Source: Fibrobacteria bacterium (GTDB lineage Bacteria; Fibrobacterota; Fibrobacteria; UBA11236). Taken from it: DNA of 45,947 nt. The DNA is taken from NCBI GenBank assembly GCA_017881725.1, contig JADGQO010000060.1:1-45947 (forward strand). The letters are read 5' to 3'. The notes below the pieces were generated by a model. That model worked only from the letters and a program-made list of their open reading frames with translations. It was not told the origin of the DNA and ran no database searches. Positions 27,550 to 36,835 of this stretch are shown one piece after another. The position numbers and the translations under genes were made by a program. The first letter of the stretch is position 1. Every line of letters begins with the position of its first letter.

Positions 27550-30062
27550 CCCTTCTGATTTTTTCCTTTACCGTCTTGGCCATCCTGGTCACAACCGCTA
27601 CCTCCAAAAACGGATCCGAGCCGCTCAACCATTATGGCTTGACCGTATTGCAAGACGAAGACATCGGCTCTCGTCTCGCGGGACGCTTCAAGGCCAAGGG
27701 ACAACCCGTCTTTCTGGTCCACGATCCCAAAACCGGTTTGGCCCAGGGAGACATCATGCGATTCCAGGATAAGGCGGTGCTGGTGGATCCGGACGTATGG
27801 CAAACCTTGCAGGACGAAGGCGCGCTGGAACATTTGAAGGTAGCGCCCCTGGTACGGGTGCAGGCCAAAGCCACCCAACCCACTTGGGAAACGCGCGCCA
27901 AGCTGGTCAATTCCCAGAGTGAAAAAAAAGCGTATCAGCTAGGGTCGGAACTTTTGAAAATATTGGAAGAAACTTTCGGCGGCGTGCCCAACCGCGAACA
28001 AATCGCCATCATTTTCGACGGCTCCAGCATGGTGCTCATGGCTCCCGAAGAATTTCTGGATCAACTCAAATACGCGACCGTGCGCCGCGTGCCCGCGCAA
28101 GGGCAGCCGAGATTCGTGTCGCTGCCGCCCGGAAAAATTTTCACGGGACAATCCTTCCGCTGGCAAGCCTGGGCGGCCGATCCCTCGGAGCCCGCCGGCG
28201 CGTTGCGGTATTCCCTATTCGGTGAATTGCCCAAAGGCCTGTCTTGGGACCCGGAGACGCACACTTTGCTGGGCAAATCCGACGTGGACGGGCAATGGCA
28301 TATCCTGGTCGAAGCGCGCAATAAAACCGGTCTTTTTGATACCATGGCCGTGAATATTCTGATTCGCCGAAACGTCCCGCCGACTTTGGCGCAGCCGCCC
28401 AAACCCGTGGCCGTCGCCGGACAGCTCTGGAGTTATCAAGCCGATGCCGTCGATCCGGATCACGAAGGCTCGCAAATTCGCATCCAACCCAAGCGCATGC
28501 CGCCGGGGATGGAGTACGACAGCTTGACCCGGAGATTCCACTGGTATCCGTCCGCAGATCGATCCGGAGAGGAGGCGCCTTTCGAATTGCACTTGGAAGA
28601 TCCGGACGGCGGAAGTTCGGATCCTAGCTTCTCGCTGAAAATCATTCCCGCTTCGGACATGCTGTGGAGCGAAGGCATCAAACCCACCTTGCCTTGGGAC
28701 ACATTGCAACAGGGCAAAGCCTATGCCTGGGAAGCGGGAGCCTCGGCCCGCGTATGGGCGGAACAAGCGGTGGTTCTCGTCAACGTGAGCGGCCCCGACA
28801 GCACGCTTTACCATGATGGCTCCCTGCATTTGCGGCCCATGGCGCCGGGCTTGCTGATCCTGACTTTCGCGTTCGACGTGCAGGGTAAGCGCACGGAGCA
28901 AACCGTTTCCCTGCCGGTAAAGCCCGACAAGGCTCCCGTCTTCGCCAGCGAACTCGGCGCCTGGCGCATCCAAACAGGGCAACTCGCAAGTTACCGTCCC
29001 GTGGCCGTTGACGCGGAAGGCGATCCGGTGGCCCTCTGGCCCTATGAGCCTTATGAACCATCTGAGCCATCTGATGGAGAAACGCAAAGCGGATCCGGCG
29101 CGTTCGCAGCGGACTCGTTAAAAGGCGCGTCACGTGACAACGCCGCGAGGCGCGAGAACGCCGCGAGGCGCGAGAACGCCGCAAGGAGCAGGGAAAACGG
29201 CCTCTACTGGGACGGTGAACGATACACTCTCAACGCGATTAAGCCGGGAATTTATCCCGCGCGCATTCTCGCGGCGGACCCCGCCGGACACGCCTCTTCC
29301 CAATGGATAGTCTATAAGGTGACGCAAGCCGAAAGGCCCACGGCCTGGTTTTTGGAAAACCATATTGAACAAGGCCTAAGCACTTGGACAATTTCCGCCG
29401 ACCTGGGTACCGGACGCATCGGCATCTTCACTCCCGATCTCAATCGCATCGGCGTACTCGGGACCACGGGTGAAAAGCATTGGCCGTACGTTTTTTTCGG
29501 CGGCAATCTCATGGGGCGCGCCAATGAAATCCGTGGCCGCCGGCTTTGGGTGGACGCGGGTCTCACCATGCGCATGCCGAGCGATAAAGTTTCCACCGGC
29601 GGCATCTATGGACGGCTGCTGGGAGAATGGGCCTTCCCCAATTCCGCGATCGGCAAGGTGGAATTCGAAATGCAAGGCCATGCGAACCAAGCCATCGTCG
29701 TGGCGGACACGTCGAACTTGCATGTCATTTATGGCGACGCCATTTTGGAATTCGCCCAAAAGTATTCCACGGTCGTGAACGGAATCATCAAGGAAGCCAC
29801 GGCCAAGGACAACATCGTTTTATTCACGCGGTTGGAAACCTGGAGCCGTCTGGGCGCGGGCTGTTGGATCGGTTCGGGTCTTTACAGAGTGGAAATGCCC
29901 AATGCCCATCGCTATGATCAACGCCTGGGCGGAGGATTGCGCTATCAGGCGCGGCTGAGCCAGGCCTTGGCGATCAACTCCTTGCGCGTCGCGTGGGGAC
30001 CCGCAGGTTCAGGGTGGGGCCTGGAATGGGCCGGGCGGTTATCATGGAATTCGCCGTTTTGA
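27468..30062 (+). CDS. Large membrane-anchored envelope protein with Ig-like domains
   Basis: An 864-residue protein. One N-terminal membrane segment (LLPFNLSLLIFSFTVLAILV, about residues 22-41) is followed by a periplasmic alpha/beta part to about 210. At least two putative-Ig/cadherin-like domains follow (LRYSLFGELPKGLSWDPETHTLLG; VDPDHEGSQIRIQPKRMPPGM and FHWYPSADRSGEE), the sequence pattern of He_PIG-type repeats. The C-terminal 220 residues have alternating hydrophobic strands (WTISADLGTGRIGIF, LEWAGRLSWNSPF), suggesting a beta-rich outer-membrane region. A low-complexity stretch at about 525-575 is made of short repeats (YEPYEPSEPSD and NAARRE units). It follows the ExbD-like gene by 85 nt and likely transmits work from the TolQ/ExbD pair to the outer envelope. 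Function unknown. Confidence 0.68.
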   Translation: MNISWKPDQFGSPNARAARSSLLPFNLSLLIFSFTVLAILVTTATSKNGSEPLNHYGLTVLQDEDIGSRLAGRFKAKGQPVFLVHDPKTGLAQGDIMRFQDKAVLVDPDVWQTLQDEGALEHLKVAPLVRVQAKATQPTWETRAKLVNSQSEKKAYQLGSELLKILEETFGGVPNREQIAIIFDGSSMVLMAPEEFLDQLKYATVRRVPAQGQPRFVSLPPGKIFTGQSFRWQAWAADPSEPAGALRYSLFGELPKGLSWDPETHTLLGKSDVDGQWHILVEARNKTGLFDTMAVNILIRRNVPPTLAQPPKPVAVAGQLWSYQADAVDPDHEGSQIRIQPKRMPPGMEYDSLTRRFHWYPSADRSGEEAPFELHLEDPDGGSSDPSFSLKIIPASDMLWSEGIKPTLPWDTLQQGKAYAWEAGASARVWAEQAVVLVNVSGPDSTLYHDGSLHLRPMAPGLLILTFAFDVQGKRTEQTVSLPVKPDKAPVFASELGAWRIQTGQLASYRPVAVDAEGDPVALWPYEPYEPSEPSDGETQSGSGAFAADSLKGASRDNAARRENAARRENAARSRENGLYWDGERYTLNAIKPGIYPARILAADPAGHASSQWIVYKVTQAERPTAWFLENHIEQGLSTWTISADLGTGRIGIFTPDLNRIGVLGTTGEKHWPYVFFGGNLMGRANEIRGRRLWVDAGLTMRMPSDKVSTGGIYGRLLGEWAFPNSAIGKVEFEMQGHANQAIVVADTSNLHVIYGDAILEFAQKYSTVVNGIIKEATAKDNIVLFTRLETWSRLGAGCWIGSGLYRVEMPNAHRYDQRLGGGLRYQARLSQALAINSLRVAWGPAGSGWGLEWAGRLSWNSPF
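29141..29193 (+). repeat. 18-bp tandem repeat inside the Ig-like protein gene
   Basis: Two exact 18-nt units (CGCCGCGAGGCGCGAGAA at 29141-29158 and 29159-29176) and one degenerate copy encode NAARRE, NAARRE and NAARSRE. Because the unit is a multiple of three, the reading frame is preserved. Confidence 0.85.
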
Positions 30063-30091
30063 AACCCAGAAAAAATTAAGCGCGGAAATAT

Positions 30092-30140
30092 TTTGGGCAA
30101 GTGGCTGGGTCAGCAACGGGCAGGCTCACTTCCGGGTCTG
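30092..30140 (+). repeat. 49-bp dispersed repeat, copy 1
   Basis: The 49 nt beginning TTTGGGCAAGTGGCTGGGTC and ending CTTCCGGGTCTG recur at 36593-36641 in the same orientation with 47 of 49 identities. The copy starts 30 nt after the stop of the Ig-like protein gene. AAGTG and CACTT near its ends could pair weakly, but there is no strong hairpin and no T-tract. Confidence 0.92.
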
Positions 30141-30170
30141 GTGAAGAGTTCCTTATCTAGCCGCCTTATT

Positions 30171-30230
30171 GTTGCATCAGAAAGTTGCATCAGAAAGTTG
30201 CTTCAGACGGTTGCTTCAGACGGTTGCTTG
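30171..30230 (+). repeat. 13-bp tandem repeat, about 4.6 units
   Basis: GTTGCATCAGAAA at 30171-30183 and 30184-30196, then GTTGCTTCAGACG at 30197-30209 and 30210-30222, then a partial GTTGCTTG. It sits between the 49-bp repeat and the tolC-like gene. The A-A-B-B order suggests stepwise duplication. Confidence 0.9.
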
Positions 30231-30306
30231 TGAACCCATCCATGCGCTGTGAGCAAAGCCAGGACCTGCGCGCTCCGCCAGCGGATATTTTTTAAGTTGA
30301 CTCCGG

Positions 30307-31557
30307 ATGAATAAGTGGATTCGGGCGTTCCTAGGCCTTGGGATTTTTAGTTCACTGGTATCGGCGCAAAAACCGCCCGCGGACTCCATCCTGACTTGGC
30401 GCGATTGCATCGCCATCGCTAACGAGAAAAATCCGGATCTGGCTTCGGCCCGGCTGGAAGTGGACGCGTCCCAAAGCGCGTATGCGGAAACCAAAAACGG
30501 ACTCTATCCCCAATTGATTTTGGACCATGGCTATCGCGTGCCCGGCAACACCTCGAATGGATCCAATTGGCAAACCCGCGCCCTGGCGAATGTGAAACTG
30601 TGGGATAAATCGGAAACGGCCAACGAAAAAACCGCCGGTACCCTCATCTCCCAGGCCCAGGCCAACCAAAGCCAAACCGCGTCGCTACTGCGCTACAATC
30701 TGCGCAAAGCCTTCGCCCAACTCTTGTTCATCCAAAAGACCAGTGAAGTTTCCCGCCGCATCACGGCAATGCGCGAAGAGGAAGCCCAATTAGTGGCCCT
30801 GCGCTACAACGCCGGAAGGGAGTCCAAAGGCAATATGCTCCGGGCCAAAGCGCAACTTCTGGAGGCGCAAGCGGACTTGGCGCAATCGCTCCGGCAACGG
30901 CGTATCCAACAACAAAACCTGAATCGCCAAATGGGACAAGATGCGTTCATTCCCTTCCTAATCAAGGACAGCTTGAGCCTGCCTTCGCCCGCCGCCCTTC
31001 CCGCCGATGAAAAGCCGCTGGTCGATAATCGTCCGGATATCGCGCAGCAACAGGCTGTGGTCCGCACCGCCGAAGCCTCGCTGGACGCGGCGCGCGGGAA
31101 CTATTGGCCGACCTTGACCGCCGGCTATACCCAATTTCTGGACGGATACACGGCCTTGCAAAACAGTTGGAACGTCGTCCTGACCTATCCCCTGTTCGGC
31201 AAAGGCCCCACCAGCGCGCGCTACGCCATGCGGACCGCCCAAACCAAATTGGAAAAGACCAAACAGGATTTGCGATCCGCGCGCGCACAGGCCCTGGTGG
31301 ACGTGGAAACCGCTTGGTCCGAATTCGCGAGCGCCTGTGATCAAGCCAAGGTGCAGGCGGCGTTGCTGGAAGCCGCGCGGCAACGGAATGAGGAAGCGAA
31401 CGTCCGCTACAACAGCGGACTTTTGACCTATGACAATTGGGAAATCATCGCTTCGGATCGGATTAGCCTGGAGCGCCAAACCATCCAGGCGCAATTGAAC
31501 GTCATCGTCGCGGAAGCGTCCTGGCAAAGAGCCTTGGGAAAACCCTTAGCGGAGTGA
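30307..31557 (+). CDS. TolC-like outer-membrane efflux protein
   Basis: A 416-residue member of the outer-membrane efflux (TolC/OEP) family. The signal peptide is FLGLGIFSSLVSA. Two homologous halves have the family's long helices: SILTWRDCIAIANEKNPDLASARLEV at the start of the first repeat, RPDIAQQQAVVRTAEASLDAARGNYWPTL at the start of the second. It forms the exit duct of a tripartite pump. The membrane-fusion gene starts 6 nt after its stop, and two MacB-like pumps follow, so this is a complete export operon. Confidence 0.9.
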   Translation: MNKWIRAFLGLGIFSSLVSAQKPPADSILTWRDCIAIANEKNPDLASARLEVDASQSAYAETKNGLYPQLILDHGYRVPGNTSNGSNWQTRALANVKLWDKSETANEKTAGTLISQAQANQSQTASLLRYNLRKAFAQLLFIQKTSEVSRRITAMREEEAQLVALRYNAGRESKGNMLRAKAQLLEAQADLAQSLRQRRIQQQNLNRQMGQDAFIPFLIKDSLSLPSPAALPADEKPLVDNRPDIAQQQAVVRTAEASLDAARGNYWPTLTAGYTQFLDGYTALQNSWNVVLTYPLFGKGPTSARYAMRTAQTKLEKTKQDLRSARAQALVDVETAWSEFASACDQAKVQAALLEAARQRNEEANVRYNSGLLTYDNWEIIASDRISLERQTIQAQLNVIVAEASWQRALGKPLAE

Positions 31558-31563
31558 TGTCGG

Positions 31564-32505
31564 ATGAAAAAACTTTTTTCGATGCTTTTCATTTTGGCCT
31601 TGCTGGCCGTCGCCGCGTGGTACTCTTTGACCCATTTGGTGAAACGACGCCCAGTGGAATTGCCATCCGTCACGGTAACCGAAGGGCCCATTGAACAAGC
31701 GGTGGCCTCCACGGGAACGGTGGCGCCGCTCAACCGCGTCGAGATCAAACCGCCCATTTCCGGCCGCATCGAAAAAATCCTGATCGACGAAGGGCGCAAG
31801 GTCAAATCCGGCGAGGTGCTGGCCTGGATGAGTTCCAGCGATCGGGCAGCCATCCTGGACGCCGCGCGCAGCCAGGGACCCGCAGCCAGCAAGCATTGGG
31901 AGGACGCGTACAAGCCCACGCCCATCGCGGCGCCGTTATCCGGTATCATCATCCTGAAAAACGTGGTCGTCGGGCAAACGGTGGATCCATCATCGATTCT
32001 CTTCGCCATGTCCGACCACCTGATCGTCATGGCCCAGGTGGATGAATCCGACATCGGGCATATCCATGCGGGCATGACCGCGTGGATTACCTTGGATGCT
32101 TATCCCAATGAAAAAGTGGAAGGCGCGGTCACGGATATTTTATATGAAGGGAAAAACGTTTCCAACGTAATCACCTACGGCGTGAAGGTAAAGCCGCTGA
32201 AGACGCCGGCTTTTTTCCGCTCGGAAATGACGGCCAATATCAGCTTCATCATCAGCAAGAAGGATAAAGCCTTGCTATTGCCGCTCACGGCCGTACAGGA
32301 TGTGGCCGACGGCGACAAACAGGTCAACGTGGCGGGCCCGGACGGTAAGCCGATGCTCCGGTCCATCAAAACCGGTTTGGAGAACAATGAGAAAACGGAA
32401 ATCGTATCCGGCTTGGCGCTGGGGGAAAAAGTGCTGATCACCAACGCCAAATACGCCCCGCAGCAAGGCGCCAAGGCCAGCCCCTTAACCAGTGGTCGTC
32501 GCTGA
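31564..32505 (+). CDS. Periplasmic membrane-fusion protein (MacA/HlyD type)
   Basis: A 313-residue adaptor. An N-terminal membrane anchor (MLFILALLAVAAWYSLTHL) precedes a lipoyl/barrel-sandwich half (VASTGTVAPLNRVEIKPPISGRIEKILIDEGRKV). The hairpin is very short (about 25 residues, SSDRAAILDAARSQGPAASKHWED). A second lipoyl half (PIAAPLSGIIILKNVVVGQTV) and beta-barrel/membrane-proximal parts follow. Compared with MacA (about 370 residues) the coiled-coil hairpin is much reduced. It links the TolC-like protein to the MacB-like pumps encoded downstream; its 3' end overlaps the first pump gene by 14 nt. Confidence 0.88.
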   Translation: MKKLFSMLFILALLAVAAWYSLTHLVKRRPVELPSVTVTEGPIEQAVASTGTVAPLNRVEIKPPISGRIEKILIDEGRKVKSGEVLAWMSSSDRAAILDAARSQGPAASKHWEDAYKPTPIAAPLSGIIILKNVVVGQTVDPSSILFAMSDHLIVMAQVDESDIGHIHAGMTAWITLDAYPNEKVEGAVTDILYEGKNVSNVITYGVKVKPLKTPAFFRSEMTANISFIISKKDKALLLPLTAVQDVADGDKQVNVAGPDGKPMLRSIKTGLENNEKTEIVSGLALGEKVLITNAKYAPQQGAKASPLTSGRR

Positions 32506-34504
32506 ACGCGCGGTGAAAATCATCTCGCTGGAAAACGTCTCCAAATCCTATTGGATAGACGGCGAAGAGTTGCAGGTTCTCAAAGGCGTCAGCCTGGAAA
32601 TCCACGCGGGCGAGTTCGTCGCCATCATGGGGCCGTCCGGTTCCGGAAAATCCACCTTGATGCAAATCCTCGGCCTGCTGGATCGCATGTCGGCGGGGTC
32701 TTACACCTTGCTGGGCCAGGACGTGACGCGCCTGTCCGACGATGAGGGCGCGGCCATCCGATCGCAAACCTTGGGCTTCGTTTTCCAAATGTTCAACTTG
32801 CTGGCCCGCACCACTTCCATGGACAATGTCATGCTGCCCATGATTTATTCCGGCGCCGCCGACCGGGAACCTCAAGCGCGACGAATGTTGGCCGATATGG
32901 GTTTGGAAGACAGGCTGTACCATAAACCCAACGAGCTTTCCGGCGGGCAACAACAACGCGTGGCCATCGCCCGGGCCTTGGTCAACAATCCGCGCATCCT
33001 GTTCGCCGATGAACCGACGGGCAATCTCGCCTCGGATCAGGCGGAGGAAATCCTGCGGCGATTGCAAGCCCTCAATGCGGGCGGAATCACCGTCATCATG
33101 GTCACGCATGATCCGGAAATCGCCGCGCACGCCAAACGCATCATCCATATCAAGGACGGGACCATCGAATCCGATCGGTCCAATCCCGGCGTCGCCGCGC
33201 CCCCCAATTCGAAAACCTTCGTCCCCGCCTCCGAACCCCTCCGGCACCGCAACGGCGGCGGCGCCCGCAAAAGCAATGGTGGATTTCGCCTCGCCCAGAT
33301 TCGGGAATATGCTTTATCCGCTTTGCGCGCCATCGCGTCCAACCGACTGCGGAGTTTGCTGTCCATTCTCGGCATTCTGATCGGCGTGGCCGCCGTGATT
33401 GCGATGTTGGCCTTAGGCAATGGCGCCCAGCGGGCCGTGGAAGCCAGCATCTCGGGATTGGGATCGAACTTGTTGTTGATCATGCCCGCCGCTCCGGTGG
33501 TGGGCGGTGTGCGCGCCGCAGGAGGCAGCGCCAGCCGCCTGACCCTGGAGGACGTACAAGCCTTGGCGGCCTTGCCCCACGCCTTGCACGTGGAAGGCAA
33601 TGTGCAAGGCAGCGCCCAAATCGTGTGGGGAAACCAGAATGTTAACACCCAGGTTACCGGGGCCACCGGTTTGTACGCGGAAATGCACAATGCCGCCCCG
33701 TACTATGGCCGGTTTTTTTCCGGCCCGGAAGAACAAAATTTAAGTTGCGTGGCCCTATTGGGGCAGACAGTGGTGAACAACCTGTTCGGCAAGGAAGACC
33801 CGGTCGGAAAAACGGTAAAGATCAACCATATCAATTTCAACGTGATCGGGATTTTGCGCATGCGCGGCTCCACGGGTTATCGCGACCAGGACGACATGGT
33901 TTTGATTCCGCTGGGCACGGCCATGCGCCGGTTGTTGGGCGCCACCTATTTGAACAGCATTTACGCCGAATGCGACAGTGGCGGAAACATCCCCGCGGTG
34001 ATGGATAACATCAAGACCTTGATGCGCAAGCGACACCGTTTGCCGGAATACAAGGAAGACGATTTCGAAATCCGCAACATGGCGGAAATCCAATCGGCCC
34101 TGTCGGACACGACGCAAACTTTCACGCTGTTGCTGGGGATCGTGGCGGCCATCTCTTTATTGGTGGGCGGCGTCGGCATCATGAACATCATGCTCGTTTC
34201 CGTATCCGAACGCACGCGCGAAATAGGCCTGCGCAAAGCCATCGGCGCGCCGCGCAAAGCCATCCTCATGCAATTCCTGATCGAATCCGTAGCCTTGTCC
34301 GCACTGGGCGGAATCCTCGGCATCGTCCTGGGCGTGTCCGTTTCCTTAAGCCTCTCGCAATTCGCCGGCTGGGCCGCCATCGTCAGCACCGATGCCATCG
34401 TCATGGTGTTCTCGATTTCCGCCGGCGTCGGCGTGCTGTTCGGATTTTGGCCGGCCTTGAAAGCCTCGCTGCTTTCCCCCATCGAGGCGCTGCGGTATGA
34501 ATGA
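32492..34504 (+). CDS. MacB-type ABC exporter, first copy
   Basis: A 670-residue fused ATPase-permease. The ATPase (about 1-235) has Walker [11 protein letters not shown], signature LSGGQQQR and Walker [12 protein letters not shown] linker of about 30 residues leads to the MacB permease: TM1 ([21 protein letters not shown]), a large periplasmic domain, and three C-terminal helices. These contain the conserved [24 protein letters not shown] segment. Family role is ATP-driven transport of macrolides, peptides or lipids from the periplasm through TolC. Start is GTG 32492 (another in-frame GTG at 32513); no good ribosome site, so coupling to the upstream gene is likely. It overlaps the second copy by 8 nt. 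Confidence 0.9.
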   Translation: MVVAERAVKIISLENVSKSYWIDGEELQVLKGVSLEIHAGEFVAIMGPSGSGKSTLMQILGLLDRMSAGSYTLLGQDVTRLSDDEGAAIRSQTLGFVFQMFNLLARTTSMDNVMLPMIYSGAADREPQARRMLADMGLEDRLYHKPNELSGGQQQRVAIARALVNNPRILFADEPTGNLASDQAEEILRRLQALNAGGITVIMVTHDPEIAAHAKRIIHIKDGTIESDRSNPGVAAPPNSKTFVPASEPLRHRNGGGARKSNGGFRLAQIREYALSALRAIASNRLRSLLSILGILIGVAAVIAMLALGNGAQRAVEASISGLGSNLLLIMPAAPVVGGVRAAGGSASRLTLEDVQALAALPHALHVEGNVQGSAQIVWGNQNVNTQVTGATGLYAEMHNAAPYYGRFFSGPEEQNLSCVALLGQTVVNNLFGKEDPVGKTVKINHINFNVIGILRMRGSTGYRDQDDMVLIPLGTAMRRLLGATYLNSIYAECDSGGNIPAVMDNIKTLMRKRHRLPEYKEDDFEIRNMAEIQSALSDTTQTFTLLLGIVAAISLLVGGVGIMNIMLVSVSERTREIGLRKAIGAPRKAILMQFLIESVALSALGGILGIVLGVSVSLSLSQFAGWAAIVSTDAIVMVFSISAGVGVLFGFWPALKASLLSPIEALRYE

Positions 34505-36551
34505 AACCGGCGTCTTGATCCAATTGGACAATATCCGGCGCGCATACAAGATGGGCGCGGCTGATTTGGAAATCCTGAAAGGCTTGTCCTTAACCATAAG
34601 GCAAGGCGAATTCGTGGCCATCATGGGGCCGTCCGGATCGGGAAAATCCACCTTGATGCAAATCCTGGGTCTGCTGGATAAGCCCACCTCCGGAACCTAC
34701 ACCCTGATGGGCCGCGATGTCGCCGGTCTTAGCGAAGATGAATGCGCCATCCTGCGTTCCAAAACCATCGGCTTCATTTTCCAAATGTTCAACCTGCTGC
34801 CGCGGACCACGTCGCTGGACAACGTCGTGCTGCCCATGCTGTATTCCGGATTGCCGAATCGGCTGGAGCGGGGCAAGGAATTGCTGCGCGAGGTGGGCAT
34901 GGAAAACCGCATGCTGCATAAGCCCAATCAACTTTCGGGAGGCCAACAGCAACGCGTCGCGGTGGCCCGCGCTTTGGTCAATCGGCCCCAAATCATTTTC
35001 GCCGACGAACCCACCGGCAACCTGGCCACGGCGCAAAGCGAGGAAATCCTGGCGCGGTTGCAGGCCTTAAACCGCAGCGGCATCACGATCATCATGGTGA
35101 CGCATGAGCCCGACATCGCCGCCCATGCCCGGCGCATCCTGCACATCAAGGACGGACGCATCCTTTCAGACGTGGACAATGCCGCTGTCGCCCAAAACAT
35201 CCCTGCCGGCCCCGCCGCTCCGGGCGCGCTCCCGATGGCATCGCCTGCTCCCACAGCAGCGTCGCCAACGCCACCACCCCACGCCCCCGAATCAAAATCC
35301 TCGATGTTTCCAAACGTCAGGCCTCCCAAAATTTCCGTGTCGGAATTCAGCGAGTACATCGCTTCCGCATTGCGCGCCATGTCCGCCAACCGCGTGCGCA
35401 GCGCTCTCTCCGTGCTCGGCATCCTCATCGGCGTGTCGTCCGTCATCGCCATGCTCGCCATCGGCAACGGGGCGCAAAAGGCCATCGAAGCGAGGCTGCA
35501 AAGCCTGGGATCGAACGTCGTCATGCTTTTCGGAGGCGCGCCCAGTTCGCGCGGCGTGCGTGGAGCGGCAGGCAATTACAGCCGCCTGACGCTGGAAGAC
35601 GCTAAAGCCGTGCGCATGGCCAGCCCCGATATCGTCGAGCTTTATCCGGAAGCCGAAGGCGACGTGGAAATCGTCTACCAGGATAAGAACAAGGTTTCCG
35701 AGATGCAGGGCGTGACGCCCAACTACGCGTCCATCCGCAACGCCCATCCCGACTACGGCCGATTCTTCACCGAAGCGGAAAATGAGAACGAAGCGCGCGT
35801 CATCGTGATCTGTCCCAACGTGGTCAAAAAACTTTTCGGAGATGAAAATCCGGTCGGAAAAACCCTCAAGATCAACCGCGTGGATTTTCGCGTGATCGGC
35901 ACCTTGCCCAGCAAGGGCGCGGGCTCCGGCGATCAGGACGACATGGTTTTCACGCCCATCCACACCGCCATGAAAAGGGTATTGGGCACCGTGTATCTCC
36001 ATGAGATGGCCATCGAATGCGCCAATCCCCAATCTATTCCCGCCGTCATGGCCGCCATCGAAACTTTGATGCGCCATCGCCACCGTCTGCCGCCGTATAA
36101 GGAAAACGATTTCCGGTTGCGCAACAACGCCGAGGTCCAGTCCACCCTGTCCGGCACCACGAAAACATTTTCGTCCTTACTGGGCTTCGTCGCGGCCATT
36201 TCCCTGCTGGTCGGCGGCGTCGGCATCATGAACATCATGCTCGTCTCGGTGAATGAAAGGACGCGCGAAATCGGTTTACGGAAATCCATCGGCGCCACGC
36301 GGCGCGCCATCCTGCTGCAATTCCTGATCGAGTCCGTCTTGCTGTCCGTGTTGGGCGGCCTGTTGGGAATCAGCTTGGGCATCGGCGTCGCGAATCTCGT
36401 TTCCCGGTTCGCAGGCTGGTTAGTGCTAATCACCTATCCGTCCATTGCCTTGTCTTTCGCCTTCTCAGTCAGCGTCGGCGTGGTGTTCGGATATTGGCCG
36501 GCGCGGAAGGCCTCGCGGCTTTCGCCTATGGAAGCCTTACGTTACGAATAA
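34497..36551 (+). CDS. MacB-type ABC exporter, second copy
   Basis: A 684-residue paralogue of the preceding pump with the same order. The ATPase has [18 protein letters not shown] and [11 protein letters not shown] longer Pro/Ala/Ser-rich linker (APTAASPTPPPHAPESK, about residues 245-270) follows. Then come TM1 (VRSALSVLGILIGVSSVIAML), a periplasmic domain and a C-terminal permease core with [24 protein letters not shown]. Each copy contains both ATPase and permease, so they could form homodimers or a heterodimer. The 8-nt overlap with the first copy implies tight co-expression. Nothing is visibly inactivated in either copy. Repeat copy 2 lies 41 nt after the stop. Confidence 0.9.
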   Translation: MNETGVLIQLDNIRRAYKMGAADLEILKGLSLTIRQGEFVAIMGPSGSGKSTLMQILGLLDKPTSGTYTLMGRDVAGLSEDECAILRSKTIGFIFQMFNLLPRTTSLDNVVLPMLYSGLPNRLERGKELLREVGMENRMLHKPNQLSGGQQQRVAVARALVNRPQIIFADEPTGNLATAQSEEILARLQALNRSGITIIMVTHEPDIAAHARRILHIKDGRILSDVDNAAVAQNIPAGPAAPGALPMASPAPTAASPTPPPHAPESKSSMFPNVRPPKISVSEFSEYIASALRAMSANRVRSALSVLGILIGVSSVIAMLAIGNGAQKAIEARLQSLGSNVVMLFGGAPSSRGVRGAAGNYSRLTLEDAKAVRMASPDIVELYPEAEGDVEIVYQDKNKVSEMQGVTPNYASIRNAHPDYGRFFTEAENENEARVIVICPNVVKKLFGDENPVGKTLKINRVDFRVIGTLPSKGAGSGDQDDMVFTPIHTAMKRVLGTVYLHEMAIECANPQSIPAVMAAIETLMRHRHRLPPYKENDFRLRNNAEVQSTLSGTTKTFSSLLGFVAAISLLVGGVGIMNIMLVSVNERTREIGLRKSIGATRRAILLQFLIESVLLSVLGGLLGISLGIGVANLVSRFAGWLVLITYPSIALSFAFSVSVGVVFGYWPARKASRLSPMEALRYE

Positions 36552-36592
36552 TCACAAATTTTTGACGGCAACCTAAAGTAGCATTGGGATTA

Positions 36593-36641
36593 TTTGGGCA
36601 AGTGGCTGGGTCAGCAATCGGCAGGCTCACTTCCGGGTCTG
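36593..36641 (+). repeat. 49-bp dispersed repeat, copy 2
   Basis: Same sequence and orientation as 30092-30140 except two adjacent changes (AACGGG against AATCGG). It starts 41 nt after the end of the second MacB gene, so the efflux operon is bracketed by the two copies. Confidence 0.92.
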
Positions 36642-36835
36642 AAAAAAATATCGGGAAATTCATTTAGCAACCTTTACCCCTCCTGAAATTCACCCTGAAA
36701 TCCAGGGGCGCCGCGGCTTAATCGATTTCAGCAACCTCAGAAACAAATCTTCAACATGAAACCCATAGTTTCAAACCGCCGACGCGAACGCATCGGCCGA
36801 GTCTGGACCTTTCATTTTCGTGTGAGGAGAACATC

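Noticed and set aside
30092..30140. 49-bp repeat as an intrinsic terminator or CRISPR repeat
   Set aside because: No strong stem and T-tract, and only two copies 6.5 kb apart, not an array.
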